From NCBI RefSeq assembly GCF_022750545.1, contig NZ_PUIC01000020.1, positions 1 to 41,719 on the forward strand: a stretch of 41,719 nt of DNA. Direction: 5' to 3'. Positions within the stretch are counted from its first letter, which is position 1. Every line of letters begins with the position of its first letter. The notes under the pieces are model-generated. The model did not search any database and was not told the DNA's origin. It worked only from the letters and a program-made list of their open reading frames with translations. A program made the position numbers and the translations under genes. The stretch is from Caulobacter sp. CCUG 60055 (GTDB lineage Bacteria > Pseudomonadota > Alphaproteobacteria > Caulobacterales > Caulobacteraceae). Of the stretch, positions 8,675-16,215 are shown piece by piece.

Positions 8675-10237
8675 ATGCTGATTTTCGACACCCTCACCCT
8701 GGGCCTGCTGACCCTCTGGCTGCTGTCGGGCCTGGTCGGCGCCCTCAAGAAGACCCCGTGGCCCACGGCCCTGGCGATCCTGGCGCTGGCCGCCTGCGCG
8801 ACGCACCTCCTCGTGGAGGGCCCCCGCTGGCAGATGGGGCCGGCCTATGTCGTTCTGCTCGTCCTGGCGGTTCTACAGCTTGGCGCGGTCTGGCCCCCGC
8901 TGGGCGGGCGGTTCAACGGGGCGGGCGGGCGCACGAGGGGCGCCGCCCGCTGGATCGCGGCCCTGCTGCTGGTCCTGACCGTGGTCGCGTCGTTCCTGTT
9001 TCCGATGTTCCGCCTGCCGAAGCCGTCCGGCGCCTATGCGGTCGGGACCACGACCCTGCACTTCGTCGATCCGTCCCGCTACGAACTCCACACGGTCGAG
9101 CCCTTCGATCGGCGCGAGCTCATGGCGCACGTCTGGTATCCGGCCACGGCGGCGGCGGGCGCGAAACCCGTTCCCTATCTGACGGACCCCGACGTCATGG
9201 CCCAGGCGACGGCGGGCTCGCTGCCGCTGGCGCCCTTCTTCACCCACCTCGGCGCGATCCCGACCCATTCCTTCCAGGACGCGCCGATCTCGCCGGCCCG
9301 GCGCACCTACCCCGTCGTGGTCTTCTCCCATGGCCGGAACGCGTTCTGGGGCCAGAACCTGACCCTGATGGAGGACCTGGCGAGCCGCGGCTACGTGGTC
9401 GTCGCCATCGATCACGTCTATGGCGCGGGACAGTCGGACCTGCCCGGGGGCCGCGTCGCGCGGTTCGTGCCCGAGGTCTATGAAAACCGCGGCCCCGAGC
9501 CTCATCGGGGAACCCCGCCCTCCGAGGCCGATCTCAAGGCGATCGCCACGAGCCTGAAGGGCGACGAAGTCCGGTCCGCCATCCAGAAGCTGATGGCCTA
9601 TTCGCCCCGGGCCGACGCCAAGAACCGGTATGGGCTCAACATCTGGATCGCCGACCAGCGCTTCATTCTGGATCAGATCGAGAGCCTTCAGACGGGACGC
9701 ACGCCGAGCCCGTTCGCCGGCCGGCTGGACCTGTCGCGGCTGGGCATGATGGGCATGTCCTTCGGAGGCGCGGCGACCATCGCCACCTGCGCCACGGACG
9801 ACCGGTGCAAGGCCGGGGTGTCCCTGGACGGCTTCGCCCTCCACCTGACGGAGCTTCCGCCGCGACAACACCCGTTCATGACCCTGAACAGCGGCGACTA
9901 CGGGGTCAATCTGGCGATCTTCGGCCGGGGCCCGAGCTGGGACTACTGGATGCAGGTGCGGGGCGCGAACCACAGCAACTTCACCGACCTGCCGATGGTG
10001 ACCCGTCTATGGCGGCTCGCCGGCCTGGCGGGCGACGTCAAGGGTGGGGCGGGGCCCATCGATCCCGGCCACATGCAGGCGCTCCTGCGGGCCTACGTCT
10101 CGGCGTTCTTCGACAAACACTTGATGGGCGCGCCGGCGCCGCTCCTGGACGGCCCCTCGCCGGACTTCCCGGAAGTGCGGCACTTCACGGTCAAGCGCCC
10201 CTCGTGCGCCGCGACCGAACCGGGATGCCGGCCATGA
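8675..10237 (+). CDS. Four-TM alpha/beta hydrolase (PAF-acetylhydrolase-like), paralogue
   Basis: Paralogue of the gene at 2130 with the same architecture: four hydrophobic helices in the first ~115 residues (last one ending FLFPMFRLP), then VVVFSHGRNAFWGQN, nucleophile elbow MGMSFGGAAT, VSLDGFALH (Asp) and ANHSNFTDLP (His). The two proteins share many short blocks, such as HTVEPFDRRELM and LPMVTRLWRLAGL. The ATG at 8675 is preferred over the in-frame GTG at 8648 because the N-terminus MLIFDTL begins directly at the first TM segment. The product is 520 aa. Its stop overlaps the next start (ATGA at 10234-10237). It is probably a membrane-anchored esterase or deacylase; having two copies in one cluster suggests divided specificity. 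Confidence 0.86.
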   Translation: MLIFDTLTLGLLTLWLLSGLVGALKKTPWPTALAILALAACATHLLVEGPRWQMGPAYVVLLVLAVLQLGAVWPPLGGRFNGAGGRTRGAARWIAALLLVLTVVASFLFPMFRLPKPSGAYAVGTTTLHFVDPSRYELHTVEPFDRRELMAHVWYPATAAAGAKPVPYLTDPDVMAQATAGSLPLAPFFTHLGAIPTHSFQDAPISPARRTYPVVVFSHGRNAFWGQNLTLMEDLASRGYVVVAIDHVYGAGQSDLPGGRVARFVPEVYENRGPEPHRGTPPSEADLKAIATSLKGDEVRSAIQKLMAYSPRADAKNRYGLNIWIADQRFILDQIESLQTGRTPSPFAGRLDLSRLGMMGMSFGGAATIATCATDDRCKAGVSLDGFALHLTELPPRQHPFMTLNSGDYGVNLAIFGRGPSWDYWMQVRGANHSNFTDLPMVTRLWRLAGLAGDVKGGAGPIDPGHMQALLRAYVSAFFDKHLMGAPAPLLDGPSPDFPEVRHFTVKRPSCAATEPGCRP

Positions 10238-11319
10238 GCGGCATGACGCGCGGACGCCTGCGCCGCCTGTGGCTCAACGTCCACCTTTGGATCGGGGTCG
10301 GCCTCCTGGCCGCCATCGTTCCGCTCACCGTGAGCGGAGCGGCGATCATGTGGCGCGCCGAGCTGGACCGGGTCCTCGCCCCTCAACGCTTCGCCTTCGC
10401 GCCTTCGGCCGCCATCGCGCCTGTCTCGGCCTATGTCTCGGCGGCCGAACGCGCGTTCGACGGACGCCTGGCGCCGATGCAGGTGGTGTTTCCCGAACAT
10501 GCCGGCGACCCGGTCCAGGTGATGGGCGCGCCGGCGGGCGTCGCCCGAAAGTCCGCCAAGCTGCTGGCGGCCTGGCTCGACCCGGCGACCGCGGTGGTCA
10601 TCGACAAGGGCGATCCCCAGGCCGGCGTGCTGGGCGCTCTCAACGCCGTGCACAAGACGCTGTTGCTCCCGGTCGTCGGCCATGACGCGGTGGGCTGGGC
10701 GGGGCTCGCCCTGCTGGCTTCCTGCGTGTCCGGCCTCTGGCTCTGGTGGCCGCGGAAGGGCGGGCCGCTGAAGGGGCTGCGCTGGACGCGGGGCGCCTCC
10801 CAACTCTTCAATCTCCACCACATGGTGGGGATCTGCGCCGGCCTGCCGCTCGCGCTCGCGGCGCTGACCGGCGTCTACCTCGCCTTTCCCGGCGTCGTGG
10901 CGACGCTGTTCGGGGCCGCGGCGCCGCCCCAGCCGGCGCCCCGCATGCTCCACGTGGGGCCGATCGCCACCGCCGACGACGCCCTGGCCGCGGCGCGCGG
11001 CGCGGCGGGCGGGGCCTCTCCCACCTGGATGGCGTTGCCCACGGATTCCAGCGCGCCGACCTGGACCATCCAGATGGCGCAGGCCGGCGGTCGCGATCAC
11101 CTGGAAGTAGAGGTCCGGGGCCGAACCGGCGAGGTTCAGGTCACGCCGGCCACGGACGACGTCGTCTCTTACTGGACGGCCAGGCTCCACGAAGGCGTCG
11201 ACATGCCCGTCGCGTGGCGGCTGGCCCAGACCCTCGCGGGCCTCGCCCCGCTTCTTCTCGCCGGCACCGGCGTCGTCATGTGGCTGCGGCGCAGAACTCG
11301 TCGATTGGAGCTGTCATGA
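10234..11319 (+). CDS. PepSY-associated TM protein (PiuB-like)
   Basis: Inner-membrane protein of the PepSY-TM family; relatives sit next to TonB receptors and some take part in ferric-siderophore reduction. Four helices are visible: LWIGVGLLAAIVPLTVSGAA, GWAGLALLASCVSGLWLWW, HHMVGICAGLPLALAALTG and the C-terminal APLLLAGTGVVMW. The conserved histidines NVHLW, AVHKTLLL, NLHHMVG and LHEGV lie at membrane edges, and the PepSY-like periplasmic domains lie between helices 1-2 and 3-4. It starts inside the stop of the upstream hydrolase and overlaps the downstream dehydratase by 4 bases, so all three are translationally coupled. Whether it serves redox chemistry or protease control here cannot be told from sequence. 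Confidence 0.85.
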   Translation: MSGMTRGRLRRLWLNVHLWIGVGLLAAIVPLTVSGAAIMWRAELDRVLAPQRFAFAPSAAIAPVSAYVSAAERAFDGRLAPMQVVFPEHAGDPVQVMGAPAGVARKSAKLLAAWLDPATAVVIDKGDPQAGVLGALNAVHKTLLLPVVGHDAVGWAGLALLASCVSGLWLWWPRKGGPLKGLRWTRGASQLFNLHHMVGICAGLPLALAALTGVYLAFPGVVATLFGAAAPPQPAPRMLHVGPIATADDALAAARGAAGGASPTWMALPTDSSAPTWTIQMAQAGGRDHLEVEVRGRTGEVQVTPATDDVVSYWTARLHEGVDMPVAWRLAQTLAGLAPLLLAGTGVVMWLRRRTRRLELS

Positions 11320-12368
11320 AACCGCCATCGGCTACCCTTCGCCCGACCCCCGAGGCGGCGCCGGACGCGGCCTCGGCCCGCGAAATCGGTCTCGCGGAGA
11401 TCCGGTCGACCGCCGATCTCGTGGCCCCCTATGTCCTGCGCACGCCTGTCCATACCTGGCGGAGCCGCGAGATCGAGGAACGGCTCGGGACCACCGAGCT
11501 CGTCCTGAAGCTCGAGCTCTTCCAGCGCAGCGGCTCGTTCAAGCTGCGCGGCGCGCTCTCCAACATGCTGCGCCTTTCTTCGGATCAACTGAAACGCGGC
11601 GTCACGGCGGTGAGCTCGGGCAACCACGCCATCGCCGTCGCGTGCGCGGCGTCCATCCTGAAGACCAGCGCCAAGGTGATCATGCTGTCGACGGCGAGCC
11701 CGGATCGCATCGCCGCGGCGCGGGCCTATGGCGCGGAGGTGCTGATCGTCGAGGGCGGGGCGGCCGCCTTCGCCGCCGTCGATCAGGTGGCGGCCGAGGA
11801 GGGGCGCGTCCAGATCCATCCCTTCGAGGGCCGGCGAACCGCGCTTGGCGCGGCGACGCTCGGACTTGAGTTCGCCGAACAGTGCGGGCCGCTGGACGCC
11901 CTGATCGTCGCCGTCGGCGGCGGCGGCCTGGCCGCGGGCGTGGCGTCGGCGTTCAAGCGGGTTCAACCCGGCTGCCGCGTGATCGGCGTGGAGCCCGAGG
12001 GCGCGCCGACCATGCACCTCAGCTTCGCCGCGGGCTCCCCGCAATCGGTCGCCACGGTCTCCACCATCGCCACCAGCCTGGCCCCGCCCATGGCCCTTCC
12101 GCTCAGTTTCGAGCTCTGTCGCAGCAACGTGGATGCGCTGGTCGCGGTGGACGACGACCAGCTCTGCGCGGCCATGGCGCTCCTGTTTCGAGACATGAAG
12201 CTCGCCGTGGAGCCCGCGGCGGCGGCGGCCGTCGCCGCGCTTCTCGGCCCCCTGCGGGACGACCTGCGGGGCCGCCGCGTCGGACTGGTGATCTGCGGCG
12301 CCAACATCGATCTGGAGTCCTTCGCGACCTACGTCCGCCGCGGCCAGGCCGTCGACGCGGGGCCGTGA
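11316..12368 (+). CDS. PLP-dependent threonine/serine dehydratase-fold ammonia-lyase (copy 1)
   Basis: Fold-type II PLP enzyme that eliminates water and ammonia from a hydroxy-amino acid (Thr, Ser or 3-hydroxyaspartate) to give a 2-oxo acid; serine racemases share the fold. Seen: PLP lysine in SGSFKLRGA (Lys76), substrate loop SSGNHAIA, phosphate-binding glycine loop VGGGGLAAGV, and C-terminal CGANIDLESF. Length is 350 aa with no ACT regulatory domain, so it is the catabolic type rather than biosynthetic IlvA. Starts at the ATGA overlap with the PepSY gene. It is followed after 69 bases by a second, divergent member of the same family. The exact substrate is unresolved; a role on residues released from imported peptides is inferred. 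Confidence 0.9.
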   Translation: MKPPSATLRPTPEAAPDAASAREIGLAEIRSTADLVAPYVLRTPVHTWRSREIEERLGTTELVLKLELFQRSGSFKLRGALSNMLRLSSDQLKRGVTAVSSGNHAIAVACAASILKTSAKVIMLSTASPDRIAAARAYGAEVLIVEGGAAAFAAVDQVAAEEGRVQIHPFEGRRTALGAATLGLEFAEQCGPLDALIVAVGGGGLAAGVASAFKRVQPGCRVIGVEPEGAPTMHLSFAAGSPQSVATVSTIATSLAPPMALPLSFELCRSNVDALVAVDDDQLCAAMALLFRDMKLAVEPAAAAAVAALLGPLRDDLRGRRVGLVICGANIDLESFATYVRRGQAVDAGP

Positions 12369-12437
12369 CGGCCAGATCGATCCCGACCCATTCGCCGTGA
12401 AACCCGGTCCCCTCTTGCGTCCCATGGGAGCTCGAAC

Positions 12438-13403
12438 TTGTCCGACCTGCCCGTAACCTTCTCCGACATCGAGGCCGCCGCGGCGCGCATCGCCCCCTTC
12501 GTGCGCCGCACGCCCGTCCTCACCTCCCGCCGGCTGAACGAGCTCGTGGGGGCCGAGGTGTTCTTCAAGTGCGAGAACTTCCAGCGCATCGGCGCTTTCA
12601 AGGCGCGCGGGGCCCACAACGCCGTCCTCTCGCTCGGCCCCGAGGCGGTCGCCAGAGGCGTCGTCACGCATTCCTCCGGCAATCACGCCGCCGCCCTCAG
12701 CCTGGCGGCGCGAAACAGGGGGACTTCCGCCTTCATCGTCATGCCGTCGAACGCGCCCAAGGCCAAGGTGGAGTCGGTGCTCCGCCTGGGCGGAGAGATC
12801 ACCTTCTGCGAGCCGACGATCCTGGCCCGCGAAGCGGCGGCGGCGGCGATCGTCGCCGATCGCGGCGCCACGCTGGTGCACCCCTACGACGATCCCCTGG
12901 TCATCGCGGGGCAGGGAACCGCCGCCCTGGAGCTGCTGTCGCAGGCGCCGGATCTCGACGCCGTCATCGCTCCGGTCGGGGGCGGCGGCCTGATGGCGGG
13001 AACGGCCGTCGCGGTGCGGGGCCATGGTCCGAACGTGGCGATATGGGCCAGCGAACCCGCCCAGGCCGACGACGCCTGGCGCTCCTGGCGGCAGGGCGTC
13101 CGCACCGCCGGAGATCCCCCCGACACGATCGCCGACGGCCTGCGGACGACGCTCGGCGAAAACGGCTTCGTCATCCTTCGGGCCTTGCTCGACGAATTCG
13201 TCACCGTCCCGGAGGCCTCCATCGCCACGGCGATGCGGCTGGTCTGGGAGATCCTCAAGATCGTCATCGAGTCCAGCAGCGCGGTGCCCGTCGCCGCTCT
13301 GCTCGGGGGCGGGCTGCCGGTTCGCGGCCAAAGGATCGGCGTCATCCTCACCGGCGGCAACGTCGATCTGGATCGGCCGCCCTGGGCTTCCGCCGCCGCA
13401 TGA
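12438..13403 (+). CDS. PLP-dependent threonine/serine dehydratase-fold ammonia-lyase (copy 2)
   Basis: Second fold-type II enzyme in tandem. TTG start with GGGAG (12426-12430) at good spacing. Motifs: IGAFKARGAHNA (PLP Lys55), HSSGNHAAAL, VGGGGLMAGT and C-terminal LTGGNVDLD. At 321 aa it matches the serine racemase/threo-3-hydroxyaspartate ammonia-lyase/catabolic threonine dehydratase group, again without an ACT domain. FFKCENFQRIGAFKARGA resembles the serine racemase and hydroxyaspartate branches more than copy 1 does, which hints at a different substrate or stereochemistry. The cytoplasmic location fits deamination after transport by the peptide permease encoded next. Confidence 0.9.
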   Translation: MSDLPVTFSDIEAAAARIAPFVRRTPVLTSRRLNELVGAEVFFKCENFQRIGAFKARGAHNAVLSLGPEAVARGVVTHSSGNHAAALSLAARNRGTSAFIVMPSNAPKAKVESVLRLGGEITFCEPTILAREAAAAAIVADRGATLVHPYDDPLVIAGQGTAALELLSQAPDLDAVIAPVGGGGLMAGTAVAVRGHGPNVAIWASEPAQADDAWRSWRQGVRTAGDPPDTIADGLRTTLGENGFVILRALLDEFVTVPEASIATAMRLVWEILKIVIESSSAVPVAALLGGGLPVRGQRIGVILTGGNVDLDRPPWASAAA

Positions 13404-13455
13404 CCGGCAGGTCGACCGCTCCTGCCCCGGCCGCAGGCCCACGGGGGCTCCGGTG

Positions 13456-14796
13456 ATGTCGGGACCGCAAAGGCCGCCGCCGGCGGGGAGGACCCTGTTC
13501 GGTCACCCCCGCGGCCTGACGGTGCTGTTCCTGACCGAGATGTGGGAGATCTTCTCGCTTCACGGCATGAGAGCCTTGCTCGTCTATTACATGACGAAGC
13601 AGCTGATGATTCATCAGGGCAAGGCGTCTCTGATCTATGGCGTCTATACGGCGGCGCTCTACCTTACGCCGATATTCGGCGGGATGATCTCCGACCGCTG
13701 GCTGGGTCGGCACCGCGCCGTCCTCCTCGGCGGATCGATCATGGCGCTGGGCCATTTCATGATGGCGTCCGAGGCGCTGCTGTTTCCGGCCCTGGCCGTG
13801 ATCGCCCTGGGCAACGGCTTCTTCCTTCCGAATCTGCCCAGCCAGATTCCAGGGCTCTACGGCCCCGGCGACCCCCGCGCCGGCGCGGCGTTCAATGTCT
13901 ATTATGTCGGCGCCAACCTTGGGGCGTGCCTGGCGCCCCTGGTCTGCGGCACGCTGGGGGAAACCCTGGGGTGGCACTGGGGCTTCGCCGCCGCCGGCGT
14001 CGGCATGCTGGGCGGCCTGACGATCTATGTGCTGGGCGCGGGCGAGCTGCCCGCTGACGTCGTTCCGGCCCGGGCGCCCCCTCCAGGTCCCGGGCCGACC
14101 GAAAGCCGGTGGCGCGCGCAGTTGCTGGTCCTGGCCGGCGTTTCCGCGGCCGTGGTCGTCTTTCGCATCGCCTATGAGCAGGTGGGCAACACGCTGCCCC
14201 TCTGGATCGACGCCGCCGTCGACCGCCAGCTGACGCCGGGCGGCTGGAAGATCCCGATGACCTGGTTCCAGTCGGTCAATCCGCTGCTGGTGATCTCGCT
14301 CTCGCCCCTGCTGGCCGTCGCCTGGACCCGCGCCGCGGAACGTGGGCGCGATCGCACCCCCCTACAGAAGATGGTCATCGGAGCCGCCTTGTTGTCGCTG
14401 GCCTTCCTCATGCTGGCCGGCCTCAGCGCCTGGTCGGACGGAGGTCGGGTCGGCTGGCCTTGGCTGGCGGCGTTCTTCGCGGTGTTCACCGTCGCCGAGC
14501 TCTTTGTCTTCCCGGTCGGGATGAGCCTGTTCGGCCGCCTGTCCCCCCCGGGCGTGCTCGCCAGCGTGATCGCCGTCTGGTTCCTCTCGGCGTTCGTCGG
14601 AAACCTTCTCGCGGGAACCGTCGGCGCGCTGTGGAGCATCGTGGGGGCGCCCCTGTTCTTCTGTCTCCTGGCCGCCGCCGCGGCGGCCTCGGGCGCGCTG
14701 TTCCGGCTGCTGGATCAGCACGTCCGCCGGATCGACCGCCAGGCGCCCGATCGCGCCGCCACGCCCTTCGTTCCCGTCCATGAGGCGCCCCGATGA
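13456..14796 (+). CDS. POT/PTR-family proton-coupled oligopeptide transporter
   Basis: Inner-membrane MFS protein of the proton-dependent oligopeptide family, importing di- and tripeptides. The N-terminal signature LTEMWEIFSLHGMRALLVYYM corresponds to the family ExxERFxYYGMR helix, with E-x-x-E-I-F here in place of E-R-F. A further family block is FNVYYVGANLGACLAPLVCG. About 12 hydrophobic segments over 446 aa. ATG at 13456 chosen; GTG at 13453 is an alternative. Its position after peptidases and before amino-acid transport genes supports peptide uptake as the purpose of the locus. It overlaps the following short frame by ATGA (14793-14796). Confidence 0.9.
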   Translation: MSGPQRPPPAGRTLFGHPRGLTVLFLTEMWEIFSLHGMRALLVYYMTKQLMIHQGKASLIYGVYTAALYLTPIFGGMISDRWLGRHRAVLLGGSIMALGHFMMASEALLFPALAVIALGNGFFLPNLPSQIPGLYGPGDPRAGAAFNVYYVGANLGACLAPLVCGTLGETLGWHWGFAAAGVGMLGGLTIYVLGAGELPADVVPARAPPPGPGPTESRWRAQLLVLAGVSAAVVVFRIAYEQVGNTLPLWIDAAVDRQLTPGGWKIPMTWFQSVNPLLVISLSPLLAVAWTRAAERGRDRTPLQKMVIGAALLSLAFLMLAGLSAWSDGGRVGWPWLAAFFAVFTVAELFVFPVGMSLFGRLSPPGVLASVIAVWFLSAFVGNLLAGTVGALWSIVGAPLFFCLLAAAAAASGALFRLLDQHVRRIDRQAPDRAATPFVPVHEAPR

Positions 14797-15005
14797 TCCA
14801 TGCCGTCAGCGAAGCCGTCGCCGCGCGGCTCGTCACCCTCGACGAAGCCGTCGCCGCCCCCGATCGTGGCGAGTCGAGGCTGTTTCCCGCCGCCATGGGC
14901 GAGGGCGGGGAGGGCGGGACGCGGTTTGGCGCCAGGGACATCCGGCTTGGCGCGCGCATCTCGGCCATGGGCGCCGGCGGGCGTCGTCTTCATGGGAGCG
15001 CCTAG
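14793..15005 (+). pseudogene. Short remnant resembling the N-terminus of an ornithine cyclodeaminase-family protein
   Basis: A 70-codon frame coupled by ATGA to the transporter gene. The start, MIHAVSEAVAARLVTLDEAVAA, and the block RGESRLFPAAMGEG followed by GTRFGA resemble, from memory, the N-terminus of ornithine cyclodeaminase/mu-crystallin family enzymes (about 310-330 aa). The helix normally between these blocks looks partly missing, and the NAD-binding domain is absent. After GTRFGARD the residues no longer resemble the family, and the frame stops at TAG 15003-15005, two codons before the next gene's likely GTG. It is best explained as a decayed gene with one or more deletions, kept as a leader that couples translation of the downstream gene. 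It could also be an unrelated small protein. Confidence 0.5.
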
Positions 15006-15006
15006 G

Positions 15007-16173
15007 GTGGGAAAGAGGCTCCTCGATCCGGATTGGTTCAATCGCTTCCTGCTGCCAGGACTGGCGTTCAAGGCCGTCGTGATCGGCGGCGGATACGCCA
15101 CGGGACGCGAGCTGGCCGAGTTCTTCCTGCCTCACGGCCCCTGGGGCGGCCTGGCGGCGATGGCCCTGGCCATGGCGCTCTGGAGCGCGATCAGCGCCGT
15201 GACGTTCGCCCTCGCCTTCGCCCTCAAGGCGTTCGACTACCGCAGCTTTTTCAAGCACCTGCTCGGGCCGGGATGGATCGCGTTCGAGGCCGCCTATCTG
15301 CTGACGGTCATCGTCATGCTGGCGGTTTTCGGCGCGTCGGCGAGCGCCATCGGGGTGGCGATTTTCGCCTGGCCTCCCATCGCCGGGTCCCTCCTGCTCG
15401 GGGCCGCGATCATGTTGTTCGCCGCGTTCGGCGCCGCCGCGATCGAGCGGCTGTTCAAGTATGTCTCGCTGCTCCTTTACGGGGTCTACGCCCTCTTCGT
15501 CGTCTTCTCGCTCACCAGCTTTGGAGACTTGATCGTCGCCAACTTCCACGTCGCGCCGCCCCCGACGGGCGGCTGGCCGATCGGCGGCGTCACCTACGCC
15601 GGCTACAACATCATCGGCGCGGTCATCGTGCTGCCGGTCCTGCGTCACCTGACCCGGCCCCGCGACGCGGTCGTCGCCGGCGCCTTGGCGGGGCCGCTCG
15701 CCATGCTTCCGGCGGCGATGTTCTTCACCTGCATGGTCGCCTTCTATCCGGGGATCGCACGGGAGACGCTGCCGTCCGACTTCCTGCTTCGCCATCTCGA
15801 TCGGCCCGCCTTTCACCTGCTCTTTCAGGTGATGATCTTCGCCGCCCTGCTGGAGAGCGGAGCTGGATCGGTTCACGCGATCAACGAGCGGGTGTCCGCC
15901 GCCATGAAGGCAGGCTACGGGCGCGAACTTCCGACCTTGGCGCGCGCCGGGCTCTCGGGACTGATCCTCGTCCTGTGCATCTTCATCGCCGACCGGATCG
16001 GGCTCGTCGGCCTCATCGCCAACGGATATCGCCTGCTCGCCTATGCATTCCTCCTCATCTATGTCGCGCCGGTGCTCGTCATCGGCCTGGCGCGGCTGCG
16101 GGGCCTGGCGACGAGGCCCGGGCGCATGCGCGGCGATCACGCAGGGGCGGGCCCCTTGCCGCCAGCCCTGTAA
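15007..16173 (+). CDS. YkvI-family polytopic membrane protein, putative transporter
   Basis: Integral membrane protein resembling the uncharacterised YkvI family (COG3949), distantly related to amino-acid/sodium symporters. The N-terminal signature FLLPGLAFKAVVIGGGYATG, with a glycine-rich break in helix 1, is typical, and about ten hydrophobic helices follow (for example AYLLTVIVMLAVFGASASAI and IFAALLESGAGSVHAINERV). GTG at 15007 is chosen: GGGAG (14994-14998) lies 8 nt upstream, whereas ATG at 14992 has no SD. The product is 388 aa. It is the last gene of the unit beginning at 3740. A role in amino-acid or small-peptide transport is inferred from fold and neighbours only. Confidence 0.8.
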   Translation: MGKRLLDPDWFNRFLLPGLAFKAVVIGGGYATGRELAEFFLPHGPWGGLAAMALAMALWSAISAVTFALAFALKAFDYRSFFKHLLGPGWIAFEAAYLLTVIVMLAVFGASASAIGVAIFAWPPIAGSLLLGAAIMLFAAFGAAAIERLFKYVSLLLYGVYALFVVFSLTSFGDLIVANFHVAPPPTGGWPIGGVTYAGYNIIGAVIVLPVLRHLTRPRDAVVAGALAGPLAMLPAAMFFTCMVAFYPGIARETLPSDFLLRHLDRPAFHLLFQVMIFAALLESGAGSVHAINERVSAAMKAGYGRELPTLARAGLSGLILVLCIFIADRIGLVGLIANGYRLLAYAFLLIYVAPVLVIGLARLRGLATRPGRMRGDHAGAGPLPPAL

Positions 16174-16196
16174 TATGTAAATGAGCTCATATTTAT
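16172..16196. promoter_or_regulatory. Operator-like element B (upstream of the TAP peptidase at 16216)
   Basis: Contains the perfect 10-bp palindrome ATGAGCTCAT (16181-16190), extended as ATGAGCTCATATTTATTT. This matches element C (19530-19547) at 15 of 18 positions. A possible -10, TAATAT (16171-16176), ends 4 nt before the palindrome, the same spacing as in element C. No good -35 is seen. It lies in a 42-base gap of markedly AT-rich DNA. Confidence 0.65.
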
Positions 16197-16215
16197 TTTT
16201 AGAGGCTGATCCAGA

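Noticed and set aside
11169-13442. A 757-codon minus-strand open frame opposite the two ammonia-lyase genes
   Set aside because: Low-complexity, charged composition without motifs; the plus-strand genes have clear catalytic signatures and SD sites.
14992-14994. ATG at 14992 as the start of the YkvI-type gene
   Set aside because: No SD precedes it; GGGAG sits 8 nt before the in-frame GTG at 15007.
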